A DNA stretch of 64,000 nucleotides from Chloroflexota bacterium (GCA_029262675.1 JAJCYW010000021.1:62001-126000); one strand, 5' to 3'; shown: positions 1-8,315, counted from the first letter of the stretch. Program-made: numbers and translations. The notes: generated from the letters alone by a model not told the origin.

Positions 1-446
1 TTCGCTTCGTTGGCGAAGGACCACAGCAGGTGGTTGATGAGGTCGGCCGGCAGCTCGCCGATGCGCTCGCCCGTCCACTCGACGTCGAGAACGGAGTAGC
101 CGCGGCCGCTGAGATCGACGGCGACAGAAGCCAGCGCCTCGTCCAGCGGCACCAGCGCATCGGCCATCCGTACGATGCCCGCGCGGTCTCCGAGCGCTTC
201 GTCCAGCGCCTTGCCAATCGCCAGGCCCACGTCCTCGACGGTGTGGTGTTCGTCCGTCTCAAGGTCGCCTTTGGCCTGCAACGTTATGTCGATGATGCCA
301 TGCTTGGCCACCTGCTCGACCAGGTGATCGAGCATGCCGATGCCTGTGGAGACGCTGGCACTCCCCTGCCCGTCTAGATCAAGAGTGAGCTCGATTTGCG
401 TTTCCTTGGTCTTGCGCTCGACCTTTGCCTTCCGAGATGTAGGCAC
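1..446 (-). CDS. hisB: Imidazoleglycerol-phosphate dehydratase, N-terminal part
   Basis: HisB dehydrates imidazole glycerol phosphate to imidazole acetol phosphate in histidine synthesis, in the cytoplasm. Only the first 148 codons are present; the gene leaves the window on the left. Visible family motifs are GMLDHLVEQVAKHG and DEHHTVEDVGLAIGKAL, which carry the metal-binding His/Asp/Glu residues, and LSGRGYSVLDVEWTGERIG. The GTG at 446-444 is taken as start because AAGGAGACGAGC lies directly before it. It is the last visible gene of the hisG-PLC-hisD-hisC-hisB operon and begins 10 nt after the hisC stop. The call is secure; the C-terminus cannot be judged. Confidence 0.95.
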   Translation of the reverse strand, partial: MPTSRKAKVERKTKETQIELTLDLDGQGSASVSTGIGMLDHLVEQVAKHGIIDITLQAKGDLETDEHHTVEDVGLAIGKALDEALGDRAGIVRMADALVPLDEALASVAVDLSGRGYSVLDVEWTGERIGELPADLINHLLWSFANEA

Positions 447-456
447 GCTCGTCTCC

Positions 457-1578
457 TTACCCGGCCGCCGAGGCCGGCAGTCGCAGTGCGTCCAGCAGGC
501 GGTCCGTTTGCTCTGGCGTGCCGGCGCTGAAGCGCAGGCAGTCGCGGAGTCCGTCGCTGTCGAAGTAGCGGACGAAAACGCCCTGCCGCGCCAGGCGCGC
601 GTGTGTGGCGGCGCCATCGCCATTGTGTAGGCGGGCGAAGACGAAGTTAGCGGCGGACGGATAGAGCGTCATCGTCTCCAGCACCGCGAGTGCGTCCGAC
701 AGCCGCTTCCGCTCTGTCACGATTGCCTCGACGCGCTCCATCAGCAACTCGCGGTCGTCCAGAGAGGCCAGCATCGCCACTTCCGCGGCGATGTTCGGCG
801 TGTAGGGCGGCTTCATCTGCATCAATAGCTCGGCGAGCGCTTGCGGCATAATACCATAGCCCGCCCGCAGGCCGGCCAGGGCGGCCCATTTGCTAAACGT
901 GCGCAGGACGACGAGGTTCTCGCGCTGCGGGACGAGGTGCGCGACACTGCCTCCGGAGAACTCCACGTACGCTTCGTCAATGACGACCAGTAGGCCGGTG
1001 GCGAGCAGAGCTTCCAGGTCGCCTGCGGCAAGCGGGTTGCCGGTTGGGTTGTTCGGCGAGGCAACGAAGATCGCCTTCGCGTCGCTTGCGGCAGCCGCGA
1101 TTCCGTCGACGTCGAGCGCGTAGCCGTCGGTCCGCGGCACGCTGACTATGCGTCCGCCGGCCACGCGTGTGGAGAATCCGTACATGCCGAACGTTGGCGG
1201 GCACTCGATGACGCCATCGCCGGGGCCGACCACCGCCCGCAACAGCAGGTCGATCAGCTCATCGCTGCCAGCGCCGGCGACGACGTGCGCCGCGCCGACG
1301 CCAGTGTATTCGCTGAGAGCCGTTCGCAGCGCGCGCTGCTGCGGGTCGGGGTAGCGGTGGTAATCGCGGAACGCGGCCAGCGCCTGCACAGTGCCCGGCG
1401 ACGGGCCATACGGGTTCTCGTTTCCGTCCAGCTTGACGATATCGTCCGGTGCGATGCCGAGCCGCTCCGCCAGCACGTCCGTTGGCTCGATAGGCGCGTA
1501 GCCCAGCAACTCCAGCAGGTGCGGCTGAACGAGGCTGAGGACGCCCGTAGCGGTGCCAGCTGTCGTGTCGGATGCCAT
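457..1578 (-). CDS. hisC: Histidinol-phosphate aminotransferase
   Basis: PLP-dependent fold-type I aminotransferase converting imidazole acetol phosphate to histidinol phosphate with glutamate as donor; 373 aa, normal for HisC. Seen: KLDGNENPYGPSP near residue 47, the substrate region SPNNPTGNP, and RTFSKWAALAGLRAGYG carrying the Schiff-base lysine. The ATG at 1578 gives the usual N-terminus; an upstream GTG at 1908 would overlap hisD deeply and adds a basic low-complexity leader, so it was not used. There is no Shine-Dalgarno sequence. Instead TATACT ends 9 nt before the ATG, so the gene could also be expressed from its own leaderless transcript. It lies between hisD (40-nt gap) and hisB. 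Confidence 0.95.
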   Translation of the reverse strand: MASDTTAGTATGVLSLVQPHLLELLGYAPIEPTDVLAERLGIAPDDIVKLDGNENPYGPSPGTVQALAAFRDYHRYPDPQQRALRTALSEYTGVGAAHVVAGAGSDELIDLLLRAVVGPGDGVIECPPTFGMYGFSTRVAGGRIVSVPRTDGYALDVDGIAAAASDAKAIFVASPNNPTGNPLAAGDLEALLATGLLVVIDEAYVEFSGGSVAHLVPQRENLVVLRTFSKWAALAGLRAGYGIMPQALAELLMQMKPPYTPNIAAEVAMLASLDDRELLMERVEAIVTERKRLSDALAVLETMTLYPSAANFVFARLHNGDGAATHARLARQGVFVRYFDSDGLRDCLRFSAGTPEQTDRLLDALRLPASAAG

Positions 1579-1587
1579 GATGCGGCC

Positions 1588-1593
1588 AGTATA
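1588..1593 (-). promoter_or_regulatory. Candidate -10 box for leaderless hisC transcript
   Basis: TATACT on the minus strand ends 9 nt before the hisC ATG in the 40-nt hisD-hisC gap. No Shine-Dalgarno sequence lies between them and no clear -35 is visible. A TANNNT box at this spacing is the signature described for leaderless genes in Deinococcus-Thermus and Actinobacteria. Function here is inferred. Confidence 0.4.
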
Positions 1594-1618
1594 GCTAACG
1601 GGCGGCGGCGCGGACGCG

Positions 1619-2962
1619 CTAGACGCTCGAGTCGTCGCCGTCGCCTTCGAGCCGTAGCTCGATGCTGCGGGCGTGGGCAGTGAAGCCTTCCGCCCGGGCG
1701 ATGCGGGCGGCGGCCGGACCGATCCGGCGCAGCTCCTCTTCGCCGACGGCGACGACGCTGGTTCCTTTGAGGAAGTCTGACACGCCCAGCGGCGAGGCGA
1801 AGCGGGCGGTGCCCATCGTGGGCATGGCGTGGCTGGGGCCGGCCGTGTAGTCGCCCAGCGACTCCGGCGACATCTCGCCGACGAAGACGCCGCCCGCGTT
1901 GCGCACACGCTTGGCCCACTGCGGCGCGTCAGCCACAGCTAGGCACAGGTGCTCCGGTGCGAACTCGTCACCGAGCTCAAACGCTTCGTCGAGCGAGTCA
2001 ACGACGACGGCTCCGCCGCGGGCCTCGAACGCGGCGCGCGCGATCTGCTCGCGTTCTAGCAGCTTGAGCTGCCGCTCCACCTCCTCGCCGGTGCGCTCGG
2101 CGATGTCGCGGGAGGTCGTGATCAGGATCGGCGTGGCGAGTTCGTCGTGCTCCGCCTGGGCCAAGAGGTCGGCTGCGCAGAGCGCGGCGTCGGCCGTCTC
2201 ATCAGCGATGACGATCGTCTCGCTGGGACCGTAGAGCGCGTCGATGCCGACCTCGCCGAAGACTTGGCGCTTGGCCAGCGTGACGAAGATGTTGCCGGGC
2301 CCGCAGACCTTATCGACGCGGGGTACGGTCTGGGTCCCGTAGGCAAACGCTGCCATCGCCTGCGCGCCGCTCATGCGAAAGATGCCATCGACGCCGGCAA
2401 TGTCAGCCGCGACGAGCTTGATGGCGGGCACGCGGCCGTCACTACCGACCGGCGAGGCGATCAGCACCTCCCCCACGCCGGCGGTCTTGGCCGGTATTGC
2501 CGTCATCAGCACAGATGACGGGTAGACTACGGCTGTACCCGGGGCGTTGATGCCGACGCGTGCAATCGCTGTTGCCTGCACACCGATGCCGTCGCTCGAG
2601 AAGCTGCGGAGGACGTTATTGCGCTGCTCTTCGTGGAAGGAGCGGATGCGGTCCGCAGCGAATCGGAGAGCGTCCACGATCTCTCCGTCTACCTCGTCGT
2701 AGGCAGCGCGGACTTCATCGGATTCCACGACAAGCGAGTCGTAGTCTGCTCCGTCGAACGCGCTGCAATAGCGTAAGACAGCAGAATCGCCCTCGTCGCG
2801 CACGTCAGCGAGGATCTTGCGGACGGCCTCCTCGACGTTGGCGACGTCGCCAACGGCTTGGCGTGTCGCCTGCCAGACGGCGTCGGGCAGCTCGGTGTCC
2901 CCCAGCGGCCGGCGGCGTAGCAGCGTACGGCGGCCTTCGTCGGCGCCGGAAACGATCTTCAC
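1619..2962 (-). CDS. hisD: Histidinol dehydrogenase
   Basis: Zinc- and NAD-dependent enzyme oxidising L-histidinol to L-histidine, the last two steps of the pathway. At 447 aa it has the usual length. Recognisable blocks include CGPGNIFVTLAKRQVFGEVGID, AQAEHDELATPILIT with the zinc-ligand Gln and His, EFAPEHLCLAV, and GDYTAGPSHAMPTMGTARF. The start is a GTG at 2962-2960 that overlaps the stop of the preceding phospholipase-like gene as GTGA. No Shine-Dalgarno sequence is visible, so translation is probably coupled. Confidence 0.96.
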   Translation of the reverse strand: MKIVSGADEGRRTLLRRRPLGDTELPDAVWQATRQAVGDVANVEEAVRKILADVRDEGDSAVLRYCSAFDGADYDSLVVESDEVRAAYDEVDGEIVDALRFAADRIRSFHEEQRNNVLRSFSSDGIGVQATAIARVGINAPGTAVVYPSSVLMTAIPAKTAGVGEVLIASPVGSDGRVPAIKLVAADIAGVDGIFRMSGAQAMAAFAYGTQTVPRVDKVCGPGNIFVTLAKRQVFGEVGIDALYGPSETIVIADETADAALCAADLLAQAEHDELATPILITTSRDIAERTGEEVERQLKLLEREQIARAAFEARGGAVVVDSLDEAFELGDEFAPEHLCLAVADAPQWAKRVRNAGGVFVGEMSPESLGDYTAGPSHAMPTMGTARFASPLGVSDFLKGTSVVAVGEEELRRIGPAAARIARAEGFTAHARSIELRLEGDGDDSSV

Positions 2963-3711
2963 GAGAGGAAGGCCCGCATCGCTTCCAGTGCGCGCTGCCG
3001 CGAGCGGCTTTGGAATGCTTCAATTCGGCCGGGCGTCACTTCCCGGATCGACCGCTGCAGCAGGTCCGGGATGTTCTTGAGGAAGTGCGCCAGGTCGTCC
3101 TCCGATTCTACGCCGTAAGCGCGCAGGTGGCGGCCGGCAATCACGCCAAAGCGGTCCCACGCCTGCGGCTTCTCTAGGACGATCGCCGTCGTCTCGCGCC
3201 AGCGCAGCAACGTCTCGAGGTCGAGGAAGCCGACGGCCTCGTCCACCGTCGACGCGTGGAGCGCGTCACAGATCTCCGGCATCACTCCCGGCTCCTCGCG
3301 TTCGCGCTTATCGAGTTCGAACTGAAGGACGCGGTCGAGCAGGTTGGCGAGCACGTCGCCCTTGAGCGGCGACCGTTCGCCGAAACAAGGCCGGTAGATA
3401 TCGTTGATCCAGACCTCGTCCATCTCCAGGTGCGATAGATAGCCGCACAGGAACGCTCGCGATTTGGCGCCGAGCTTGTCTGCATCCGCGAGGTCGGGGT
3501 TGGCGGCGAAGAAGCGTTCGGTACTCTGCTGCTCGCCGTAATCGTCCAGGTCGAAGAAGTGCGTCTTGTCCCTGTCCCAGCGCGTGAGGACTCGGATGTC
3601 CGGGGTCGTGGCGCCGAGATAGTAGGCGCCGGGCTCGCCAGTGGCGGTGTCGCTGCGGAGCTGGGCCGCCAACTCGCGCGCAAGCGTGACGTGCATGCCG
3701 AGGGGTGGCAC
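2959..3711 (-). CDS. Zinc-dependent phospholipase C / S1-P1 nuclease-fold-like protein within the his operon
   Basis: Protein of about 250 aa resembling the zinc-dependent phospholipase C family (PF00882). An early MHVTLARELA is followed by YYLGATTPDIR, a THFFDLDDY segment and AFLCGYLSHLEMDEVW, the usual His/Asp ligand layout. There is no signal peptide, unlike secreted bacterial phospholipase C, so it is probably cytosolic; its substrate is unknown. It lies between hisG (4-nt gap) and hisD (GTGA overlap) and should be co-translated with them, although no histidine step requires it. The start could be GTG 3711, used here, or ATG 3696; neither has a good ribosome site. Confidence 0.7.
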   Translation of the reverse strand: MPPLGMHVTLARELAAQLRSDTATGEPGAYYLGATTPDIRVLTRWDRDKTHFFDLDDYGEQQSTERFFAANPDLADADKLGAKSRAFLCGYLSHLEMDEVWINDIYRPCFGERSPLKGDVLANLLDRVLQFELDKREREEPGVMPEICDALHASTVDEAVGFLDLETLLRWRETTAIVLEKPQAWDRFGVIAGRHLRAYGVESEDDLAHFLKNIPDLLQRSIREVTPGRIEAFQSRSRQRALEAMRAFLS

Positions 3712-3715
3712 GAGA

Positions 3716-4594
3716 CTACTCGATGATCTTGTTGAGCGGGTATTCGACGATGCCCTGCGCGCCCGCGTCCTTCAGTTTCGGCAGGATTTCGCGCACCACG
3801 GACTCCTGGATGACGGTGTTGAGAGCCACCCACTCGGAGTCGGCCAGGCTCGAGACCGTCGGCTGCTGAAGGGCGGGCAGCACCGCTATCACGTCGTCCA
3901 GCTGCGACTTGCGGACGTTAAGCATCAAGCCCACCATGCCTTCGGCGGCCATCGCTCCCGTGAGCATCAACACCAGGTCTTCCACTTTCCGCCGCTTCCA
4001 GGGGTCGGCCCAGGCGGCCTCGTTGGCGATGAAGCGCGGCGTGCTCTCCAGCACCGTATCGATGATGCGCAGGCCGTTGGCCCGCAGGGACGTGCCCGTC
4101 TCCGTCACCTCGACGACGGCGTCCGCCAGATCCGGCGGCTTTGCTTCGGTCGCGCCCCACGAAAACTCGATCTCCGCGTTCACGCCGTGCTCTTCCAGGA
4201 AGCGCCTTGTGATGACGACGACTTCGGTCGCGATGCGCTTACCTTCCAGGTCGGCGACGGACTGGATCGGTGAGCGTTCCGGTACCGCGATCACCCACTT
4301 CGCCGGGCGGCGGCTGACTTTCGAGAAGAGTAGCTCAGCGACTTCGACCACAGAGGCCTCATTCTCGCGGATCCAGTCGTGGCCCGTGAGCCCGGCGTCC
4401 ATCTGGCCGTGCTGGACGTAGCGCGGGATCTCCTGGGCGCGGATCAGCATGCTGGCGATCTCCGGATCGCCAAGGTCCGGGTTGTAGGAGCGGCGGCCGA
4501 GCGTGACGCGATAGCCGGCGCTACGCAGCAACTCGAGCGTCGCTTCCTGGAGGCTGCCCGCCGGTATCGCCAGGCGGAGGATTCGTTCGCTCAC
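3716..4594 (-). CDS. hisG: ATP phosphoribosyltransferase, long form
   Basis: First enzyme of histidine synthesis, joining ATP and PRPP. At 292 aa it is the long HisG form, which carries its own C-terminal regulatory PII/ACT-like domain (from about residue 215, starting near LMLNVRKSQLDDVIAVLPAL) and needs no HisZ. The catalytic part shows LRLAIPAGSLQEATLELL, GLTGHDWI and EVTETGTSLRANGLRI. The start is GTG at 4594, preceded by AGGAGTCACTC. It is the promoter-proximal gene of the his operon. Feedback inhibition by histidine is expected from the family. Confidence 0.96.
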   Translation of the reverse strand: MSERILRLAIPAGSLQEATLELLRSAGYRVTLGRRSYNPDLGDPEIASMLIRAQEIPRYVQHGQMDAGLTGHDWIRENEASVVEVAELLFSKVSRRPAKWVIAVPERSPIQSVADLEGKRIATEVVVITRRFLEEHGVNAEIEFSWGATEAKPPDLADAVVEVTETGTSLRANGLRIIDTVLESTPRFIANEAAWADPWKRRKVEDLVLMLTGAMAAEGMVGLMLNVRKSQLDDVIAVLPALQQPTVSSLADSEWVALNTVIQESVVREILPKLKDAGAQGIVEYPLNKIIE

Positions 4595-4771
4595 GAGTGA
4601 CTCCTGTGTTGGACGCGGCTTGGGCGTGCAGTTTCCGGGCCGCTCACATTGTAAGGCAGCCGATCTGCGCGGACAAATCGACTGCCCGTTGTGTGGCTTT
4701 CCTCACACAGACCGTCATGGCCAATGGTAATGCCGCCTACGAGCTTGCGTTTGTATAGAGGACAGGCGGCT

Positions 4772-5608
4772 ATGCCCGTGCGCCGGGAGGCTCTCCGCAA
4801 CCGAGGCGCATGCAAGTGGGTACCCCGCCTAGGCCCAGGAGCCACCGCAATCAAACTCGTAGTCTTCCTTCTCACGCTCAGCGTGCTGATGATGGCCTGT
4901 ACATCCTGGCGCGCGTTCCGTTCGGAATCCGACATCGCGCCTCAGCCACGGCCGGCCGCGCAGGCGACCGTCGCCAGCCCAGAGACTGAGGCCAGCAGCG
5001 CGATCGAAGCGCCCGCCACTACGCAACCGGTAGCGACGTCCGAGCCGTCACCCGCGCCGCCGGTGACAACGCCCCAGCCATCGCTCGCGCCGGAACAGGA
5101 GTCCGTACTGCCGCAGCCGGAACCGCTCATTTCCGAAGTGCTTCGCGAGGTCCAGCCGCCGCAGGCGGTCGCCGAGCCGGTAGAGATCTTGGGCGGCACG
5201 CAGCGAATGGTGCCGGCCGGGACGGGCGTCGTCTGGGGAGGCTGTGCTTCAGATGGCACCTGCTACCCCTTCAACTTCTACTGGGCCCCGACGAACGAAG
5301 TCGTGATGCAGAACGGCGAGGGCGAGCACAAGGTGCAGCACGAACTCTGCCACGCCCACCAGCACTGGTCTATCAACGGCGGCGAGCCGCTGCCGCCTTC
5401 CGACTACGACCTCGAGTCCTGGTACGCGACCGAAGAGAGCGGTAGCTTCACGGCTGCCGTCGCGGGCCTGCCGTGGCCGTGGACGCACAGCGCGGAGAGC
5501 GGCCTGGAGGACTTCGCCTGGACGTGCGGCTACTGGTACTCAGACGCCGCCTACCTGCTTCAGGTGAGCCCGCAACGCTACGCCTGGGCCGCAGCCTACC
5601 TCCCCTAA
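4772..5608 (+). CDS. Predicted lipoprotein with HELCH zinc-protease-like motif
   Basis: A 278-aa secreted protein. A basic N-terminus and hydrophobic stretch (residues 26-42) lead to Cys43 in VLMMAC, an imperfect lipobox. About 90 residues of Pro/Ala/Thr/Ser/Glu-rich linker follow, then a C-terminal domain from about residue 135. That domain holds HELCHAHQHW at 190-199, an HExxH arrangement typical of zinc metallopeptidases, and four further Cys residues. No named family was recognised and protease activity is inferred from the motif alone. ATG 4772 was chosen over one 81 nt upstream because AGGACAGGCGG precedes it and the signal sequence then starts sensibly. It is divergent from hisG. Confidence 0.65.
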   Translation: MPVRREALRNRGACKWVPRLGPGATAIKLVVFLLTLSVLMMACTSWRAFRSESDIAPQPRPAAQATVASPETEASSAIEAPATTQPVATSEPSPAPPVTTPQPSLAPEQESVLPQPEPLISEVLREVQPPQAVAEPVEILGGTQRMVPAGTGVVWGGCASDGTCYPFNFYWAPTNEVVMQNGEGEHKVQHELCHAHQHWSINGGEPLPPSDYDLESWYATEESGSFTAAVAGLPWPWTHSAESGLEDFAWTCGYWYSDAAYLLQVSPQRYAWAAAYLP

Positions 5609-5699
5609 CGCCTCTCACGGCCTCACGCCCCTCCCTCCTGGCAGCGCGCTGCTCTCGCAGGCTACACTGCGTGCCTAACGGCGATGCAGGAGGTATGAC

Positions 5700-6488
5700 A
5701 TGACGACCGATTCGAAACGGCCCCGCGCGCTGATAACGGGCGCGTCTTCGGGCATCGGAGCGGAGTTTGCGAGGCAACTCGGGCGGCAGGGCTACGATCT
5801 GGTGCTTGTCGCGCGCCGTAAGGACGCGATGGACGCGCTGGCGGCACAAATCCCAAACGTGGATGTTGAAGTCGTCCCTGCCGATCTCGTCAGCGACGCC
5901 GGCGTGGCCGCAGTCGCCGGGCGGCTGGAAGCGGGCGACATCGACCTGCTGGTCAACAACGCCGGCTACGGCACGTTCGGGGAGTTTGCCAAGCTGCCGC
6001 TCGACCGAGAGCTGGCGGAGCTGGACCTCAACGTGCGTGCGTTGATGCGGCTCAGTCACGCCGCAGCGACGGTGATGTTGGAGCGAAAGCGCGGTGCAAT
6101 CATCAACGTCGCCTCGACAGCCGCCTTCCAGGCGGTCCCGCATAATGCCACCTACGCCGCGACGAAAGCCTTCGTCCTCCATTTTTCGGAGGCGCTGCAC
6201 GAGGAATTGAAGCCGCACGGCGTCACGGTGACCTGTCTCTGCCCCGGCCCGGTGAAGACTGAGTTTCAAGAGGTCGCTGGATTGGACGCCGGCGGCGTTC
6301 CGAGCATCGCCTGGACGAGCGTTGATCACGTAGTCCGCGCGGCCATCGCCGCGATGCGGAGCGGGCGCGCCATCACCGTGCCCGGCGCGGTGAACATGGC
6401 GACGGCCGCCAGCAGCAAGCTGACGCCGCGATTCCTCACGCGCAAGATCGCCGGCGCGATGTTCCGCGACCGGGGAGACAGTAGCTGA
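5700..6488 (+). CDS. Short-chain dehydrogenase/reductase
   Basis: NAD(P)-dependent oxidoreductase of the classical SDR family, 262 aa. The cofactor motif TGASSGIG lies at about residues 14-21, NNAGYGTFG follows near 88, and the catalytic Ser and YAATK (Tyr/Lys) near 140-157. The basic ARRKD after the second strand favours NADP(H). The C-terminal ~50 residues resemble membrane-associated SDRs such as the DltE/YqjQ type; the substrate is not predictable. AGGAGG is placed 6 nt before the ATG. It is monocistronic and convergent with the downstream oxidase, with stacked hairpins between them. Confidence 0.88.
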   Translation: MTTDSKRPRALITGASSGIGAEFARQLGRQGYDLVLVARRKDAMDALAAQIPNVDVEVVPADLVSDAGVAAVAGRLEAGDIDLLVNNAGYGTFGEFAKLPLDRELAELDLNVRALMRLSHAAATVMLERKRGAIINVASTAAFQAVPHNATYAATKAFVLHFSEALHEELKPHGVTVTCLCPGPVKTEFQEVAGLDAGGVPSIAWTSVDHVVRAAIAAMRSGRAITVPGAVNMATAASSKLTPRFLTRKIAGAMFRDRGDSS

Positions 6489-6492
6489 CCAT

Positions 6493-6524
6493 GGGCCGCA
6501 CCCGGCGGCCCGCACCGGCGGGCC
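6493..6524. terminator. Two mutually exclusive hairpins between convergent genes
   Basis: GGGCCGC (6493-6499) pairs with GCGGCCC (6505-6511), and GGCCCGC (6507-6513) pairs with GCGGGCC (6518-6524). The arms share bases, so only one hairpin forms at a time. It lies between the SDR stop (6488) and the oxidase stop (6530) and probably acts as a bidirectional terminator. There is no T tract. Confidence 0.45.
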
Positions 6525-6529
6525 TTGGC

Positions 6530-7663
6530 TTACGCCGACCCCAGCTCTTCGCCCACCAGCCGCGCAATCGCCAGCGACGCCGTCATCCCCGGAGACTCGA
6601 TGCCGCCCAGGTGGACGTAGCCGCGGTCGTGCCAGACCAGGAAGTCGGCAGGGCTTTCGCCGGGCGCGGAGAGCTTGGGCCGGTAGCCGACCTGGCCGGG
6701 CATGATGTCGTCGTCTTCCAACCACGGCAGGTAGCCCTGGGCCGACTCCAGGAACTGCCGCCGCCGTGAGTCGTCCGCGCGGTAGTCGAGGTTGGCCTCC
6801 GCGTCGAGCCATTCGGTGTCGGGTCCGATGTGAACGCCGCCGTCGATGTCGAGCGTGACGTGGACGCCGAGGCCGCTGCGGTCGGGCTGCGGAAGCGGAT
6901 AGATGAAGTGGCGCAGGCGCGCGGCCTGCTCCGGCGTGACAATATCGTAATAGCGGCCCTTGTTGACGTGCTGGCGCAGGAGGGGCACCTGGTCCTCTCC
7001 GTCAAGGTCGTAGCCCAGCGTCGCGGCCACGGCGTCCGCACCAAGGCCGGCGCTGTTGACGACGGCGGCGGCGAGCAACTCCTCTGGCGCGCCTTCGGGG
7101 CCGGTGAATGCGATGAGAAAACGGTCGCCGCGCCGCTCGATAGACGTGATCGCGTGCTTGTATGCGATGATCGCTCCCCTGCCCTGGGCCGTCGATTCCA
7201 GCGACCGCATTAGCTCCATCTGGTCGACAATGCCGGAGGTGCCGGAGTAGACCGCGGCGACGGCGTGCACGTCCGGCTCCAGCGCAGCGACCTGGCGCCT
7301 GCCCAACAGCTCCAGTTCCGGCACGCCGTTGTTGCGCGCGGCGGCCAGCAGCAACTCCAGCGCGGGGATCTGCGCCTCGTCTGTGGCGATGATGAGCTTG
7401 CCGATGCGCCGATAGCGCACGCCGGCCGCCTCCGCGTGGGCGTAGACGAGGCGGTTGCCCTCGATGCAGAGCTGCGTCTTGAGCCAGTCCGGCGGATAGT
7501 AGATACCGGCGTGAATCACGCCGCTGTTGTGGGAGCTGGTCTCGCGGCCATAGCTTTCGTGGCGCTCCAGAACCACCACCGTCCGGCGCTGTGAGAGTTC
7601 CGCGGCGACGGCGAGGCCGACGACACCCGCGCCGACGACGGCGACATCGACCTCGTCCGTCAC
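6530..7663 (-). CDS. lhgO: L-2-hydroxyglutarate oxidase-like FAD-dependent oxidoreductase
   Basis: DAO-family flavoenzyme, 377 aa. An N-terminal dinucleotide fold VAVVGAGVVGLAVAAELS is followed by ETSSHNSGVIHAGIYY, the hallmark of the L-2-hydroxyglutarate dehydrogenase/LhgO group, and a C-terminal G-Y-R-P-K-L segment. It likely oxidises L-2-hydroxyglutarate or a close 2-hydroxyacid to the keto acid, feeding electrons to quinone or oxygen. The GTG start overlaps the upstream kinase stop as GTGA, so the two are translationally coupled. The family is secure; the exact substrate is not. Confidence 0.82.
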   Translation of the reverse strand: MTDEVDVAVVGAGVVGLAVAAELSQRRTVVVLERHESYGRETSSHNSGVIHAGIYYPPDWLKTQLCIEGNRLVYAHAEAAGVRYRRIGKLIIATDEAQIPALELLLAAARNNGVPELELLGRRQVAALEPDVHAVAAVYSGTSGIVDQMELMRSLESTAQGRGAIIAYKHAITSIERRGDRFLIAFTGPEGAPEELLAAAVVNSAGLGADAVAATLGYDLDGEDQVPLLRQHVNKGRYYDIVTPEQAARLRHFIYPLPQPDRSGLGVHVTLDIDGGVHIGPDTEWLDAEANLDYRADDSRRRQFLESAQGYLPWLEDDDIMPGQVGYRPKLSAPGESPADFLVWHDRGYVHLGGIESPGMTASLAIARLVGEELGSA

Positions 7664-8229
7664 GACGACCGTCCGTTCGACTGCAAACTAGTGCCGGCCT
7701 CCACGTGCGCAAGAAATCGCGCGGCGGCGTCCGTGGAGCGCAAAACGTGGACCTTTGCGGCGGGCCGCAACCGGCGAATGTCGTTCTCGAAGCCGCGATG
7801 ATGCGCACGCCAGTGGCTGATTCCCCAGAGCAGGATAGAGTCGCGGCTGAGAAACGATTGCCGCCAAGACTCGTAGTTGGTGCCCCAGAGCGGCTTGCCG
7901 CTCCAGGCCCGCGTCACGGTGCGGCAGACCAGCCTTGGGTAGACGGTCAGGAACGGCAGCCGCAGCCAGATGATGCTCTCCGCCTGCGGCATCACGATGT
8001 CGCGGATCAGCCGGTAGTTCCCATCCACGACCCAGCCTTCGCTGTTCTCCTGCAGGCGCGCCGTCACCTTATCGATGAACTCGTCATCCGGCGTTGGCGT
8101 CCAGTTCGGTTGGTGGAAGATCGCGTCGAGCTCGATCACGGGCAGATCGAGAGACGCGGCGAGACGGCGGCCGAACGTTGATTTGCCGGAACCCGACGGC
8201 CCGTAGACTGCGATGCGCCGGCCGATCAC
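7660..8229 (-). CDS. P-loop nucleoside/adenylate kinase-like protein
   Basis: A 189-aa ATPase-fold protein with Walker A GPSGSGKST at residues 10-18 followed by FGRRLAASLDLPVIELD, as in adenylate-kinase-like proteins annotated as topology modulation protein (FlaR-like). A lid-like segment and WVVDGNYRLIRD follow. The phosphate acceptor is unknown. Its GTG start overlaps the TGA of a 26-codon truncated reading frame (8226-8306) as GTGA, and its own TGA overlaps the oxidase GTG, so all three are coupled in one transcript. Confidence 0.7.
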   Translation of the reverse strand: MIGRRIAVYGPSGSGKSTFGRRLAASLDLPVIELDAIFHQPNWTPTPDDEFIDKVTARLQENSEGWVVDGNYRLIRDIVMPQAESIIWLRLPFLTVYPRLVCRTVTRAWSGKPLWGTNYESWRQSFLSRDSILLWGISHWRAHHRGFENDIRRLRPAAKVHVLRSTDAAARFLAHVEAGTSLQSNGRSS

Positions 8230-8306
8230 GCGCGAGCGCCACCCATCGGCGAGAAGGCGATGCTAACGCCGTCCTCGGTCTTCGCGCGCTGGATTCGCGG
8301 TTCCAT
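8226..8306 (-). pseudogene. Truncated 5' end of an alpha/beta-hydrolase-cyclase gene, now a 26-codon leader ORF
   Basis: ATG at 8306 opens a frame reading MEPRIQRAKTEDGVSIAFS and ending with TGA after 26 codons. It matches the first 20 residues of the intact hydrolase-cyclase encoded at 9494-10870 (MEPRIQYAKTSDGVSIAFS), and the upstream bases including TAGAAT plus 9 nt match too. The remainder of the paralogue is gone and the frame stops on the GTG of the kinase gene (GTGA). It may still serve as the promoter and translated leader of the kinase-oxidase pair. Confidence 0.75.
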
Positions 8307-8315
8307 AGCGGGAGT

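Noticed and set aside
1579..1908. A 110-codon upstream extension of hisC starting at GTG 1908
   Set aside because: It overlaps hisD in another frame, has the arginine/alanine-rich composition of an antisense-style shadow, and HisC proteins start near ATG 1578.
5448..6812. A 454-codon open frame on the minus strand opposite the SDR gene
   Set aside because: Low-complexity Arg/Pro/Ala composition, no motifs, fully antisense to a clear SDR and to the end of the oxidase; a GC-rich shadow frame.
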